From: Xanthomonas sp. SI
GTDB taxonomy: Bacteria > Pseudomonadota > Gammaproteobacteria > Xanthomonadales > Xanthomonadaceae
DNA: 64,000 nt
Assembly (NCBI RefSeq): GCF_014236855.1
Contig: NZ_CP051261.1
Location: 1,116,001 to 1,180,000 of the forward strand
Reading direction: 5' to 3'
Shown: positions 1 to 9,644 of the stretch, in pieces
Layout of the letters: the number at the start of each line of letters is the position of its first letter
Position numbering within the stretch: the first letter of the stretch is position 1
Notes under the pieces: generated by a model
Databases searched by the model: none
Told to the model about the DNA's origin: nothing
What the model saw: the letters and a program-made list of their open reading frames with translations, nothing else
Program-made: the position numbers and the translations under genes

Positions 1-1680
1 CTGATCCTGCACTTCAGCGGCGCCGGCGCCAGTCCCGACTTGCGCACCCAGGGCAACACCGTGGTGGTCGATGTCGGCAACGCCGCGTTGCCGGCGGAGT
101 TGCAGCATCCGCTCAACGTCACCGATTTCGCCACTCCGGTACAGCGCATCGACGCCAAGCCGTACGCCGGCGGCGCGCAGCTGGTGCTGAGCACCAATGG
201 CGCGTTCGAGTCGATGGCCTACCAGTCCGGGAACGAATATGTGGTGGAGATTTCGCCGCGGACCTCGGCGCCGGCGGTGGGCGCGGTCAGCGCGGCCACG
301 GTCAGCCAGGCGGCGGCGCAGGTCGCCGCGCGCGGCTATAGCGGCCGCCCGGTGACGTTCAACTTCCAGGACGTGCCGGTGCGCACCGTGCTGCAGCTGA
401 TCGCCGAGGAATCCAACCTCAACATCGTCGCCTCCGACACCGTGCAGGGCAGCGTCACTCTGCGCCTGGTCAACGTGCCGTGGGACCAGGCGCTGGACAT
501 CGTGCTGCGCGCCAAGGGCCTGGACAAGCGCCGCGACGGCGCCGTGGTCTGGGTCGCGCCGCAGCAGGAGCTGGCCAAGTTCGAGCAGGACAAGGAAGAC
601 GCGCGGATCGCGATCGAGAACCGCGAGGACCTGAGCACCGACTACATCCAGATCAACTACCACAGCGCCAGCACGATCTTCAAAGCGCTGACCGAGGCCA
701 AGGGGATCGGCGGCGGCTCCGGTGGCGGAGGCGGTGGCGGCGGCGGTAGCGGCCAGACCGACAACGGCTTCCTGTCGCCGCGCGGGCGCATCGTCGCCGA
801 CGAGCGCACCAACACGCTGATGATCAGCGACATTCCGAAGAAGATCGCGCAGATGCGCGAGCTGATCAATGTCATCGACCGTCCGGTCGACCAGGTGCTG
901 ATCGAGGGCCGCATCGTCATCGCGACCGATACCTTCGCCCGCGATCTGGGCGCCAAGTTCGGCATCGGCGGCACCCATACCTACGGCGACAACACCGCTA
1001 CCGTCGGCAGCGGGGCGGCGGGCGGCGGCAGCGCGGCCACGCGCGGGCTCAACGTCGATCTGAGCGGTCCCAGCCTCACCAGTGCGACGACCTTGCCGAG
1101 CCTGGCCTATACGCTGCTCGGATCCAACTTCAACTTGGATCTGGAGCTGTCGGCGCTGCAGGAAGAGGGCCGTGGCGAAGTCATCTCCAACCCTCGCATC
1201 GTCACTTCCAACCAGCGCGAAGCGGTGATCAAGCAAGGTAAGGAAATCGGCTACGTCACCATCACCGGCGGTACCGGCGGGACTGCGGCGACGCCGAACG
1301 TGCAGTTCAAGGAAGTGCTGTTGGAACTGAAGGTCACCCCGACCATCACCGACGACAATCGCGTCTTCCTGAACATGAACGTGAAGAAGGACGAGGTCGA
1401 GCGCTTCGTGGTGCTGGATAACTACGGCACGGTCCCGGAAATCAACCGCCGCGAGATCAATACCGCAGTGCTGGTGGACGACGGCCAGACCGTGGTGATC
1501 GGCGGCGTGTACGAGTTCAGCGACCGCAACAGCATTTCCAAGGTGCCGTTCCTGGGCGATATCCCGTTCCTGGGCAATCTGTTCAAGAAGCGCGGCCGCA
1601 GCAAGAGCAAGGCCGAGCTGCTGATCTTCGTGACCCCGAAGGTGATGCGCGTGGCCAAGCGCGCGCCTGCCGCCGGCTGA
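1..1680 (+). CDS. pilQ: Type IV pilus secretin PilQ (5' end outside window)
   Basis: This is the outer-membrane secretin ring through which type IV pili leave the cell. The frame is open from base 1, so the N-terminus is missing. Visible in order are the end of an AMIN domain, an STN domain (around bases 345-560), a secretin N1 domain interrupted by a glycine-rich linker (about 706-756), and the C-terminal secretin domain. The latter carries EVISNPRIVTSNQ and the family-typical VPFLGDIPFLGNLFKK near the end. By synteny it should close a pilMNOPQ operon lying upstream, outside the window. A hairpin follows the stop. Confidence 0.95.
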   Translation: MILHFSGAGASPDLRTQGNTVVVDVGNAALPAELQHPLNVTDFATPVQRIDAKPYAGGAQLVLSTNGAFESMAYQSGNEYVVEISPRTSAPAVGAVSAATVSQAAAQVAARGYSGRPVTFNFQDVPVRTVLQLIAEESNLNIVASDTVQGSVTLRLVNVPWDQALDIVLRAKGLDKRRDGAVVWVAPQQELAKFEQDKEDARIAIENREDLSTDYIQINYHSASTIFKALTEAKGIGGGSGGGGGGGGGSGQTDNGFLSPRGRIVADERTNTLMISDIPKKIAQMRELINVIDRPVDQVLIEGRIVIATDTFARDLGAKFGIGGTHTYGDNTATVGSGAAGGGSAATRGLNVDLSGPSLTSATTLPSLAYTLLGSNFNLDLELSALQEEGRGEVISNPRIVTSNQREAVIKQGKEIGYVTITGGTGGTAATPNVQFKEVLLELKVTPTITDDNRVFLNMNVKKDEVERFVVLDNYGTVPEINRREINTAVLVDDGQTVVIGGVYEFSDRNSISKVPFLGDIPFLGNLFKKRGRSKSKAELLIFVTPKVMRVAKRAPAAG

Positions 1681-1731
1681 CGCGCCGGCCTTGCCGAACG
1701 ACGGCGCACAGGCCAGCATCGCGGCGGTATC

Positions 1732-1768
1732 GAGACGGGAGAAGCATCTGCTTCTCCCGTCGTCGTTT
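1732..1768 (+). terminator. Hairpin after pilQ
   Basis: GACGGGAGAAGC pairs with GCTTCTCCCGTC around an ATCT loop (12-bp perfect stem). The T-run after it is weak (GTCGTTT), so it may be an intrinsic terminator or a 3'-stabilising hairpin. Confidence 0.55.
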
Positions 1769-1857
1769 GTGCCGGCGGATGAGGCAAATCTGAATTTGCG
1801 GCCGATTGTTGCGCTGGACGCAGAACCATTTCACCGCCGATGGGTCAAACTCGGCAC

Positions 1858-2877
1858 ATGAACACCACGCCCTCCAGCTTCGATCCCACTCCCGCCGCGC
1901 CCGAGCAGCAGCGCCTGCACGCGGCGTTCCTTGCCCTGCGCGACGGCCTGTCCGAAACCATCGTCGGCCAGTCCGCGTTGGTGGAGCGCTTGCTGATCGC
2001 GCTGCTCGCCGATGGCCACCTGCTGGTCGAAGGCGCGCCTGGCTTGGCCAAGACCACCGCGATCCGCGCGCTGGCCGCGCGGCTGGAAGCGGATTTCGCC
2101 CGTGTCCAGTTCACCCCGGACCTGTTGCCGGCCGACCTGACCGGGACCGAGGTATGGCGTCCGCAGGAAAGCCGCTTCGAGTTCCTGCCCGGGCCGATCT
2201 TCCATCCGATTCTGCTCGCCGACGAGATCAACCGCGCGCCGGCCAAGGTGCAGTCGGCGTTGCTGGAAGCCATGGGCGAGCGCCAGGTCACCGTCGGCCG
2301 GCATACCTATGCGCTGCCGAAGCTGTTCCTGGTGATGGCGACGCAGAACCCGATCGAGCAGGAAGGCACGTTCCCGCTGCCGGAAGCGCAGCTGGACCGG
2401 TTCCTGATGCATGTGCGGATCGGCTATCCGGAGGCCGCCGCCGAGGCCGAGATCCTGCGCCTGGCGCGCGAGCGCGCACGCGAAACCCTGGACCACGGCG
2501 AAGCGCCGCCGCCGCGGATGCCACTGGACGACGTGTTCGCCGCGCGCCGTGCAGTGCTGTCGCTGCACATGGCGCCGCCGCTGGAGCGCTACCTGATCGA
2601 ACTGGTGCTGGCCTCGCGCGACGCCAGCGGCTACGACCCGGCACTGGCGCGGCGCATTGCCTGGGGCGCGAGTCCGCGCGGCTCGATCGCGCTGGAGCGC
2701 TGCGCGCGCGCACGTGCCTGGCTGGCGGGACGCGATTTCGTGACCCCCGACGACGTGCGCGCCGTCGCGCCGGACGTGTTGCGCCATCGCGTGCTGCCCA
2801 GCTACGAAGCCACGGCCGAGGGCTGGGACGGCGATCGTCTGGTCGCAGCGCTGCTGGACAAGGTGCCGCCGCCTTGA
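1858..2877 (+). CDS. MoxR-family AAA+ ATPase
   Basis: This is a 339-residue AAA+ ATPase of the MoxR group, cytoplasmic chaperone-like enzymes that act with von Willebrand factor A proteins. Walker A is GAPGLAKT (about residues 62-69), Walker B is LLADEINRAP (about 119-128), and the MATQNPIEQEGTFPLPEAQLDRF stretch holds sensor 1 and the arginine region. An in-frame ATG six codons upstream (1840) is possible, but MNTTPSS fits the family better. It heads a six-gene cluster with a DUF58 protein, two VWA proteins and BatD. By analogy with other MoxR-VWA clusters it probably remodels or matures an envelope or metal-dependent target; the target is unknown. Confidence 0.9.
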   Translation: MNTTPSSFDPTPAAPEQQRLHAAFLALRDGLSETIVGQSALVERLLIALLADGHLLVEGAPGLAKTTAIRALAARLEADFARVQFTPDLLPADLTGTEVWRPQESRFEFLPGPIFHPILLADEINRAPAKVQSALLEAMGERQVTVGRHTYALPKLFLVMATQNPIEQEGTFPLPEAQLDRFLMHVRIGYPEAAAEAEILRLARERARETLDHGEAPPPRMPLDDVFAARRAVLSLHMAPPLERYLIELVLASRDASGYDPALARRIAWGASPRGSIALERCARARAWLAGRDFVTPDDVRAVAPDVLRHRVLPSYEATAEGWDGDRLVAALLDKVPPP

Positions 2878-2984
2878 GCGAGCGGCAGCGCCAATCCGGG
2901 CGGCCGCAGCGCCGCGGCACGGCGGCGTATCGCGCCGCCGCGCGGTCAGCGCGCGGCAGCGTGGCGCAGGCGAGGTAAGCGACC

Positions 2985-3929
2985 ATGGCGGTGCAGGTGA
3001 TGCCTCCGCAGACGCCACGCGCCGATGCCGCGACCGGCGCGGCCGGCGTGCGGCCGTCTCTGGCCGAACTGGTGGCGCTGCGCGCGACGGTGGCACGGGT
3101 GCCGCCGCCGCGGCGCGGCCGCCATGGCCTCAGCGGCAGTGCGCCGGCGGCGCTGCGCGGTCGCGGCATGGAGTACGCCGAGTCGCGCGAATACGTGGCC
3201 GGCGACGACGTGCGCCACATCGACTGGCGGCTCACCGCGCGTAGCGGGCGCACCCATACCAAGCTGTTCCAGGCCGAGCGCGAGCGGCTCAGCCTGATCG
3301 TGGCCGATACCGCGCCGACGCTGTATTTCGGCACCCGCGTGCGGTTCAAGTCGGTGCAGGCGGCGCGTGCGGGGGCGGTGGCGGCGTGGACCGCACAGCG
3401 CCAGGGCGACCGCCTGGCCGCCTTGCGCGGCAGCCGCAGCGAGGCGCCGGTACCGCCTGCGGCCGGGCCGCGCGGCGCATTGCGCGTGCTCGACGCGCTG
3501 GCGCGCTGGTACGCGCAACCGCCGCAGGACGATGCCGGCCTCGGCGTGGCGCTGGAACACGCGGCCAAGCTGCTGCGGCCGGGCTCGCGGCTGGTGGTGC
3601 TGGCCGATCCGGCCAGCGCGCATGCGATTCCGGCGGCGCGCTGGGCCGGGCTGGCGCTGCACAACGATGTGGTGCTGCTGCTGTTGGCCGACGCGCTGGA
3701 ACTGCAGCCGCCGCGGGCGGCGTTGCCGTTCTGGGCCGGCGGGCGGCGGGTGGAAATCGATTTGCAGGCGGCCAGTGCGCAACAGCGCTGGCACGAACAA
3801 TTCGTCGCGCCGCTGGAAACCCTGGCGGCCGAACTGCCCGGCCGCGGCGTGCAGGTGCGCGTGCTGCGCAGCGATGCGGCCAGCGAATCCTGGCTGCTGC
3901 CGGTGCCCGGCGGGAGCGCGCCGCGATGA
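2985..3929 (+). CDS. DUF58 protein of the MoxR/VWA cluster
   Basis: This 314-residue protein has the DUF58 signature: GMEYAESREYVAGDDVRHIDWRLTARSG (about residues 60-87), followed by a degenerate VWA-like fold. DUF58 proteins almost always sit directly after MoxR ATPases and are thought to be their partners. No signal peptide or membrane segment is evident. It starts 107 bases after the moxR stop, and its stop overlaps the next start as ATGA, which implies translational coupling. Its function beyond the MoxR partnership is not established. Confidence 0.88.
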   Translation: MAVQVMPPQTPRADAATGAAGVRPSLAELVALRATVARVPPPRRGRHGLSGSAPAALRGRGMEYAESREYVAGDDVRHIDWRLTARSGRTHTKLFQAERERLSLIVADTAPTLYFGTRVRFKSVQAARAGAVAAWTAQRQGDRLAALRGSRSEAPVPPAAGPRGALRVLDALARWYAQPPQDDAGLGVALEHAAKLLRPGSRLVVLADPASAHAIPAARWAGLALHNDVVLLLLADALELQPPRAALPFWAGGRRVEIDLQAASAQQRWHEQFVAPLETLAAELPGRGVQVRVLRSDAASESWLLPVPGGSAPR

Positions 3930-4381
3930 CGCCGCAACAGCTGCCGTTGCGCGATGTGCATCTGCCGCCGGCGCCGCCGTGGTGGCCGCCGGCGCCGGGC
4001 TGGTTGCTGCTCGGCGCAGCGCTGTTGTTGGCGCTGGGGATCGCGCTCGGCCTGTGGGCCTGGCGGCGCGCGCGCCTGCGCCGCTGGCAGCGCCAGTTCG
4101 ATGCGGCGCTCGTTACCGGCGCTGCGCCGGCGCAAGTGGCCGCGGTGTCGGAACTGCTGCGCCGCGCAGCGCGGCGGCGCGACCCGGCCGCCGCCGCATT
4201 GCAGGGCGAGCCATGGCTGCGCTTCCTCGACGGCGGCAAGCGCAAGGACTTCTCCGTGGGACCGGGCCGCGTGCTGCTCGATGGCGGCTATCGGCGCGAC
4301 CTGGAGCATGCGCAACTGCAGGCGCTGCTGCCGCTGGCGCGGCGCCGCTTCCTCGAGCTGATGGGCGGGCGCCGCGCATGA
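3926..4381 (+). CDS. DUF4381 membrane protein
   Basis: This 151-residue protein has a proline-rich N-terminus (PLRDVHLPPAPPWWPPAPG), one membrane helix (about residues 24-46), a basic stop-transfer region and a cytoplasmic helical C-terminus. It matches the DUF4381 proteins found between DUF58 and VWA genes in MoxR clusters. Both ends overlap their neighbours as ATGA (start 3926 in the DUF58 stop; stop in the next start), so the cluster is co-translated. It is probably a membrane scaffold for the VWA proteins; that role is inferred from position only. Confidence 0.85.
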   Translation: MTPQQLPLRDVHLPPAPPWWPPAPGWLLLGAALLLALGIALGLWAWRRARLRRWQRQFDAALVTGAAPAQVAAVSELLRRAARRRDPAAAALQGEPWLRFLDGGKRKDFSVGPGRVLLDGGYRRDLEHAQLQALLPLARRRFLELMGGRRA

Positions 4382-5409
4382 TGGCGATGGGCACGCTCTC
4401 GCAGCACTGGCAAAGCTTCAGCGATCTGCTCGCCGGATTCGCCTGGCCGTGGATGTGGCTGGCGATGCCGTTGCCGCTGCTGGCGCGCCTGCTGCTGCCG
4501 GCGCAGCGCGGCAGCGCGCCGGCCCTGCGCGTGCCGTATGGCGCGCAGCTGCAGGCGGTAGCGGCTGCGCCCGCGCGCGGCGGCTTGTGGCGGGTCGGCC
4601 TGTGGCTGACATGGCTGGCCTGGTTCTGCCTGTGCGGTGCGGCGGCGCGGCCGTTGCAACTGGGCGAGCCGATCTCGCCGCCGCAGCAGGCGCGGCAACT
4701 GATGCTGGCGGTGGACCTGTCCGGCAGCATGAGCGAGCCGGACATGACCCTGGGTGGGCGCGTGGTCGACCGACTGACCGCGGCCAAGGCGGTGCTGGCC
4801 GACTTCCTCGATCGCCGCGACGGCGACCGCATCGGCCTGCTGGTATTCGGCCAGCAGGCGTATGCGCTGACCCCGCTGACCGCCGACCTGGCGACGGTGC
4901 GCGACCAGTTGCGCGACAGCGTGGTCGGCCTGGCCGGACGCGAGACCGCGCTCGGCGATGCGATCGCGCTGTCGGTCAAGCGCCTGCGCGAGCAACCGCA
5001 GGGCGACCGGGTGCTGATCGTGCTGACCGATGGCGTCAACACCGCCGGCGTGCTGGAACCGAGCAAGGCGGCGGAGCTGGCCAAGGCCGAACACGTGCGC
5101 GTCTACACCATCGCCTTCGGCGGCGCCGGCGGCTATTCGCTGTTCGGCTTGCCGATGCCCGGTGGCGGCGGCGACGACCAGGTCGACGAGGACACCTTGC
5201 GCAAGATCGCGCAGGACACCGGCGGGCGTTTCTTCCGCGCCCGCGACACAGAGCAACTGGTCTCGATCTATGCCGAGCTGGAGCGGCTGGAACCGGTGCG
5301 TTCGGCCGGTCCGGCGGTGCGCCCGCGGATCGAGCGCTATGCGTGGCCGCTGGGCGCGGCGCTGCTGCTGGGACTGATCGCCTTCGTGTGGCCATGGAGG
5401 CGGCAATGA
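4378..5409 (+). CDS. BatA-like VWA-domain membrane protein
   Basis: This 343-residue protein has N-terminal hydrophobic segments (about 15-40 and 75-95), a VWA domain (about 108-300) with an intact MIDAS motif (AVDLSGSMSE and a later TDGVN), and a C-terminal helix before PWRRQ. This is the BatA layout, with the VWA domain on the periplasmic side. The ATG at 4378 overlaps the previous stop; ATGs at 4381 and 4387 are possible alternatives. With the next gene and BatD it resembles the Bacteroides aerotolerance (Bat) set. In proteobacteria the role is poorly defined. Confidence 0.9.
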   Translation: MMAMGTLSQHWQSFSDLLAGFAWPWMWLAMPLPLLARLLLPAQRGSAPALRVPYGAQLQAVAAAPARGGLWRVGLWLTWLAWFCLCGAAARPLQLGEPISPPQQARQLMLAVDLSGSMSEPDMTLGGRVVDRLTAAKAVLADFLDRRDGDRIGLLVFGQQAYALTPLTADLATVRDQLRDSVVGLAGRETALGDAIALSVKRLREQPQGDRVLIVLTDGVNTAGVLEPSKAAELAKAEHVRVYTIAFGGAGGYSLFGLPMPGGGGDDQVDEDTLRKIAQDTGGRFFRARDTEQLVSIYAELERLEPVRSAGPAVRPRIERYAWPLGAALLLGLIAFVWPWRRQ

Positions 5410-7229
5410 ACGCCGTGCTCGGTTTCCTGGAGGCGTTGCATCTGCTGCGTCCGCAGTGGCTGTGGGCGTTGGCGTTGCTGCCGGTGCTGGGCTGGAGCTG
5501 GCTGCGCCGGCGCCGGCGCAGCAACGTGTGGCGGTACGCGGTGGACGCGCACCTGTTGCCGCATCTGCTGGCGAAGGAGGATGGGCGGCAATCGCTGTCC
5601 GGGTTGTGGCTGGCCGCGCTCGGCTACGTGCTCGCGGTCGTGGCGCTGTCCGGGCCGAGCTGGCGCCAGGAACAGCAGCCGCTGTGGCAGTCGCGCACGC
5701 CGCTGGTGATCGCGCTGGATCTGTCGCCGCGGATCGAGGCCGGCGACCTGCCGCCGTCGCGATTGCTGCAGGCGCGCGCCAAGCTGGCGACGCTGCTGCG
5801 CGAGCGTGCCGGCGGCGAAGTCGCGTTGCTGGCCTACGCCGGCGAACCCTACACCGTCGCGCCGTTGACCGACGACGCGGCCAACGTCGCCCTGTTCCTG
5901 GACGCGCTGTCGCCGCAGGTGATGCCGGCGCCTGGACAGCGCAGCGACCTGGCTATCGATTGGGCGGCACAGCTGCTGCGCCAGGCCGGGTTCACCCGCG
6001 GCGACATCCTGCTGCTCAGCGACCAGGCCGACGCGCAGGCGCAGCAGGCCGCGGCGCGCGCGGCCGGGCAGGGCTACCGGGTGTCGGCGCTGGGATTGGG
6101 AACCGCGCAGGGCGCGGCCTATCGCGACGGCCAGGGCGGCGTCGGCCACGCGCAGCTGGATGCCGGTTCGCTGCAGGCACTGGCGAGCGCCGGCAACGGC
6201 CGCTACGCCGCGTTGACGCCCACCGATGCCGATCTGCGCGGCCTGGGCGTGCTGCAACCGGCGCAGCAGCAGGACGCGACAGCCGCTGGCGAGCACAGCG
6301 GCCGGGTCTGGCTGGACCAGGGTTATTGGTTGCTGCCGCCGCTATTGCTGCTGGCCCTGTTCGCGTTCCGCCGCCGCGGTGGCGCTACGTTGCTGCTGGT
6401 GTTGTTGCTGCCGTTGGCGATGCCGCTGCCGGCGCACGCGGCGGCAGCCGAAGCGGTCGCCGGCGATTGGTGGCGGCGTGCCGACCAGGTGCGCCAGCAG
6501 CGCCTGGATGCGGGCGTGCAGGCCTACCGCAAGGGCGATTTCGCCGCCGCGCAGCAACAGTTCGAAGGCATCGACAGCGACCAGGGCTGGTACAACCTGG
6601 GCAATGCCCTGGCCCGCCAGGGCCGCTACGACGAGGCGATCGACGCCTACGACAAGGCGTTGCGGCAGCATCCGCAGATGCCCGATGCGGTCGCCAACCG
6701 CGCCGCGGTCGATGCCGCGCGCAAACGCCAGTCCGGGCAGAACGATTCCGCGCAGAACAAGCCGGGGCAGCAGGGCAAGGACCAATCGCAGCAGAGCCAG
6801 AAGGGCCAGTCGCAGCCGGACGCCGGCGGCGCGCCCAAGGGCCAGGATCCGTCGCAGGCTAAGGCGCCGGCGCCGGCGGATGCGCAAGGGCAGCCAGGGC
6901 AGCCAGGGCAGAAGAATGCGCAGTCGCAGGCGGGGTCCAAGCAGAAGGATGCGTCGCCGCCGGGGCCACCGAAGCCGGGCGATGCGCAGGCGCAGCAGCA
7001 GGCCGACGCGGCGCAGCGCCAGCAGATGCAACAGGCGATGGCGCAGCAGGGCGCGGCAGGCAAGGAGGCGGCCGCACGCGCTGCCGCCGCTGCCGCGGAA
7101 ACCCCGCAGCAGCGCGAACAGCGCCAGGCGGTGGAGGCATGGCTGCGGCGGGTGCCGGACGATCCGGGCAACCTGCTGCGCGCCAAATTCAAGCTCGAAC
7201 ACGAACGCAGGCAGCGGGAAGGACCATGA
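5406..7229 (+). CDS. BatB/BatC-like VWA-TPR fusion protein
   Basis: This 607-residue protein is a fusion. It has an N-terminal membrane helix, a VWA domain (about residues 95-260), two hydrophobic segments (about 305-345), TPR repeats (about 355-430, DQGWYNLGNALARQGRYDEAIDAYDKAL), a long Gln/Gly/Lys/Ala/Pro-rich disordered stretch (about 440-570) and a short conserved C-terminus (WLRRVPDDPGNLLRAKFKLEHERR). The MIDAS is degenerate: DLSPR replaces the usual DxSxS. The start overlaps the batA-like stop as ATGA and the stop overlaps batD the same way. The TPR part corresponds to BatC, fused here to BatB. Confidence 0.9.
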   Translation: MNAVLGFLEALHLLRPQWLWALALLPVLGWSWLRRRRRSNVWRYAVDAHLLPHLLAKEDGRQSLSGLWLAALGYVLAVVALSGPSWRQEQQPLWQSRTPLVIALDLSPRIEAGDLPPSRLLQARAKLATLLRERAGGEVALLAYAGEPYTVAPLTDDAANVALFLDALSPQVMPAPGQRSDLAIDWAAQLLRQAGFTRGDILLLSDQADAQAQQAAARAAGQGYRVSALGLGTAQGAAYRDGQGGVGHAQLDAGSLQALASAGNGRYAALTPTDADLRGLGVLQPAQQQDATAAGEHSGRVWLDQGYWLLPPLLLLALFAFRRRGGATLLLVLLLPLAMPLPAHAAAAEAVAGDWWRRADQVRQQRLDAGVQAYRKGDFAAAQQQFEGIDSDQGWYNLGNALARQGRYDEAIDAYDKALRQHPQMPDAVANRAAVDAARKRQSGQNDSAQNKPGQQGKDQSQQSQKGQSQPDAGGAPKGQDPSQAKAPAPADAQGQPGQPGQKNAQSQAGSKQKDASPPGPPKPGDAQAQQQADAAQRQQMQQAMAQQGAAGKEAAARAAAAAAETPQQREQRQAVEAWLRRVPDDPGNLLRAKFKLEHERRQREGP

Positions 7230-9001
7230 TCGAACGCAAGCAACGCCGCTGGCGCGGGGGCGTGTCCGCGATGCGGATGCGATCGGCACTGCTGACGGTG
7301 TGGGCAGCGTTACTGCTGACCGCGCTGGCGCTGCCGGCCGCGGCCGCCACCCGTGCCTGGCTGGACCGCGACAGCATCGGCGCCGGCGAGAGCGTCACCC
7401 TCAACATCGAGACCGACCAGGGCCTGGCGGCGCCGGAGTACGCGCCGCTGCGCGCGCAGTTCGCGCTCAGCGACGAGGTCAACAGCCGGCAGATGCAGAT
7501 GGTCAACGGCCAGGTCACCGCCAAGTCGCTGTTCGGCGTGGCGCTGACCCCACGCGACACCGGCACGATCGACATTCCGTCGTTGCGGGTGGGCAACGAG
7601 CGCACCGCGCCGCTGCGGCTGCAGGTCGCCCCGGCCGTGCCGGCGCCGGCCGGCAGCACCCGCGCGGGCGATCCGGCGCAACTCGGCAATGCCGACGTGT
7701 TCGTGCAGACCGTGGCCGACGACGCGCAGCCGTATGTGCAGCAAAGCGTCGGCGTGGTGGTGCGGCTGTACCTGGGCGTGCCGCTGACCTCGGGCGAACT
7801 GGATCTGGATCCGCCGGCCGGCGCCGCGCTGCAGCGCATCGGCGACGATGTGCAGAGCCGGCGCGAAATCGACGGACGCATGTTCACCATCGTCGAGCGC
7901 CGCTACCTGCTGGTGCCCGAGCGCAGCGGGCCGTTGACGCTGCCCGGCGCGCGCTTCCGCGGCCGCGGCCCCAGCGGCTTCTTCGACGATTATTTCGGCC
8001 GCGGCGGCGACCTCAGCGCGCGCAGTGCGGCGCAGACCCTGCAGGTGCGCGCGCAACCGGCCAATGCGCCGCAGCCGTGGCTGCCGCTGCACGACCTGCG
8101 CCTGCGCTACACCGCCACGCCGCAGCGTGCGGCGGTGGGCGAGGCGGCCGACATCGTGGTCGAGGCCAGCGCGCGCGGCGCCACCCAGGCGCAGTTTCCG
8201 GAGCTGCCGACGCCAAGTGTGGATGGCGCGCAGGTGTTCGCCGAGCCGCCGCAGTTCGATGAGAAGTTCGTCGACGGCAGCCCGCAACTGAAGATCACCC
8301 GGCGCTACTCGATCGTGCCGCAAACCGCGGGGCCGTTGCGGGTCAGCGGGCTGCGCGTGCCGTGGTGGGACGTGGCGGCCGGCAGCGCGCGCGAGGCCAG
8401 CTTGCCCGATCTGGACCTGCAGGTGCTGCCCGGGCGTGCCGCACCCGCTGCGCCTGCGGCGCCGGCCAGCGCAGCGGCGCCGAGCGTGGACACGGCGCCG
8501 GCCGGCAATGCGGTGACGCCGACTCACGCAGTGTCCGGATGGCGCGGGTCGTTGCCGCTATGGATGGCGCTCGCCGCGCTGTTCGCGCTGCTGTGGCTGG
8601 CGACGCTGGTGTGGGCTTGGCGCCGCGGCCGCAACCGCGGTGCGCCTGCACCGGCCGGCGCATACGCTGCGCCGGCTGCGGTGGGGGCTGCGCCACGCGC
8701 GCGCTACGGCCTGCCCGACCTGCGCAAGGCGCTGGATGCCGGCGGCCTGGACGAGGTCGCCGCGATCCTGTGCGCGCAGGCCGGCGTCGCCGACCTCGAT
8801 GCGCTGCTGACCCGCCTGGACGATCCCGCGCAACGCGAAGCGGTGCTGCGCCTGCAACGCGCGCGCTGGGGCGGTGCAGGCGATGTGCCCGGCGCGCGCG
8901 CCGCGCTGCGCCAGGCGTTCTGGGCCGGGCCGCGTTGGCGCGACGCGCCGCGCAAGCATGGCAAGGACGAGCTGCCGCCGCTGTATCCGCGCGACGCGTA
9001 A
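7226..9001 (+). CDS. BatD-like exported protein (oxygen-tolerance family)
   Basis: This 591-residue BatD-family protein has a cleavable signal (a basic N-terminus, then LLTVWAALLLTALALPAAAATRA) and extended beta-rich periplasmic domains (starting RAWLDRDSIGAGESVTLNIETD). A C-terminal membrane helix lies near residues 440-465 and a cytoplasmic tail follows. It closes the MoxR-DUF58-DUF4381-VWA-VWA/TPR-BatD cluster, in which every junction from DUF58 onward is a four-base ATGA overlap. The family name comes from a Bacteroides aerotolerance locus; the function here is inferred from that cluster only. Confidence 0.88.
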   Translation: MIERKQRRWRGGVSAMRMRSALLTVWAALLLTALALPAAAATRAWLDRDSIGAGESVTLNIETDQGLAAPEYAPLRAQFALSDEVNSRQMQMVNGQVTAKSLFGVALTPRDTGTIDIPSLRVGNERTAPLRLQVAPAVPAPAGSTRAGDPAQLGNADVFVQTVADDAQPYVQQSVGVVVRLYLGVPLTSGELDLDPPAGAALQRIGDDVQSRREIDGRMFTIVERRYLLVPERSGPLTLPGARFRGRGPSGFFDDYFGRGGDLSARSAAQTLQVRAQPANAPQPWLPLHDLRLRYTATPQRAAVGEAADIVVEASARGATQAQFPELPTPSVDGAQVFAEPPQFDEKFVDGSPQLKITRRYSIVPQTAGPLRVSGLRVPWWDVAAGSAREASLPDLDLQVLPGRAAPAAPAAPASAAAPSVDTAPAGNAVTPTHAVSGWRGSLPLWMALAALFALLWLATLVWAWRRGRNRGAPAPAGAYAAPAAVGAAPRARYGLPDLRKALDAGGLDEVAAILCAQAGVADLDALLTRLDDPAQREAVLRLQRARWGGAGDVPGARAALRQAFWAGPRWRDAPRKHGKDELPPLYPRDA

Positions 9002-9644
9002 GGCGTTTCTCGCGGACAAGATAATCTGGCGCGAGGTAGCGCCTGGCTGCACGCCTTGGCGCCCGGCGACGTTGGTGTCGGTGATTTCCCGCATGCCGCC
9101 GCGGTACGGGCGCCAGTCTCGCGCCTGCGCTCGCCGCCTCGTGCGGCACGCCACGGCCGAGATGGTGCTGGTACGCGGCAACTACGACCGCTATGCAAGC
9201 GCCCCGCTAACGGCCCTGGGCACAGCGGCGGTGGATGCGCTCTGGTCCGCCGGCCGCTCGCGTGCTGCCACCGTCCGCAGACCCCATCCCACGCCATGTG
9301 CTGGCCAGTCACGTGCGCCCGTCCGCGGTGCTGCGGGGCCGCGCGCGACGCCGTGCGTTAGCCGTGCTTCGGCATCGCCCCCGCAGCCGGCGCTGCTGCC
9401 GGGGTTCGGCTTCTTCACCGGCACCGCCCACGTTGAAGTCTGATACGGCGCAGCGGATGTTCGCCTTGGAGGGCGGGCCGGTCTCGCCGGCACCGCCCGT
9501 CCGCGTCCAAGGAGATGATTCGAACATGGCTGTTGTCGGCCATTGCCTCGATCCGACGTCCTGCGTCTATGCCGGATGCGAGCGTTGATGGCTTGTAAGC
9601 GGCAAGGCGCGCTCATCAGCTACGGTAGGGCAAGGCGCCAAATT
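9002..9644. other. Gene-poor stretch, possible gene remnants
   Basis: About 640 bases have no convincing gene. One plus-strand frame runs from the batD end to 9443 and carries patches that look protein-like (AEMVLVRGNYDRYASAPLTALG near 9160-9230, then LPGFGFFTGTAHVEV before a stop at 9443), joined by Arg/Ser/Pro-rich text typical of non-coding GC-rich DNA. At 9507-9520 a good AAGGAG precedes ATG starts that give only 20-27 codons (MIRTWLLSAIAS...). It may be an eroded gene plus an orphan leader; I cannot name the source. Confidence 0.35.

Noticed and set aside
704..757. Glycine-codon repeat considered as a CRISPR or minisatellite
   Set aside because: It is within pilQ, in frame, with no spacer structure.
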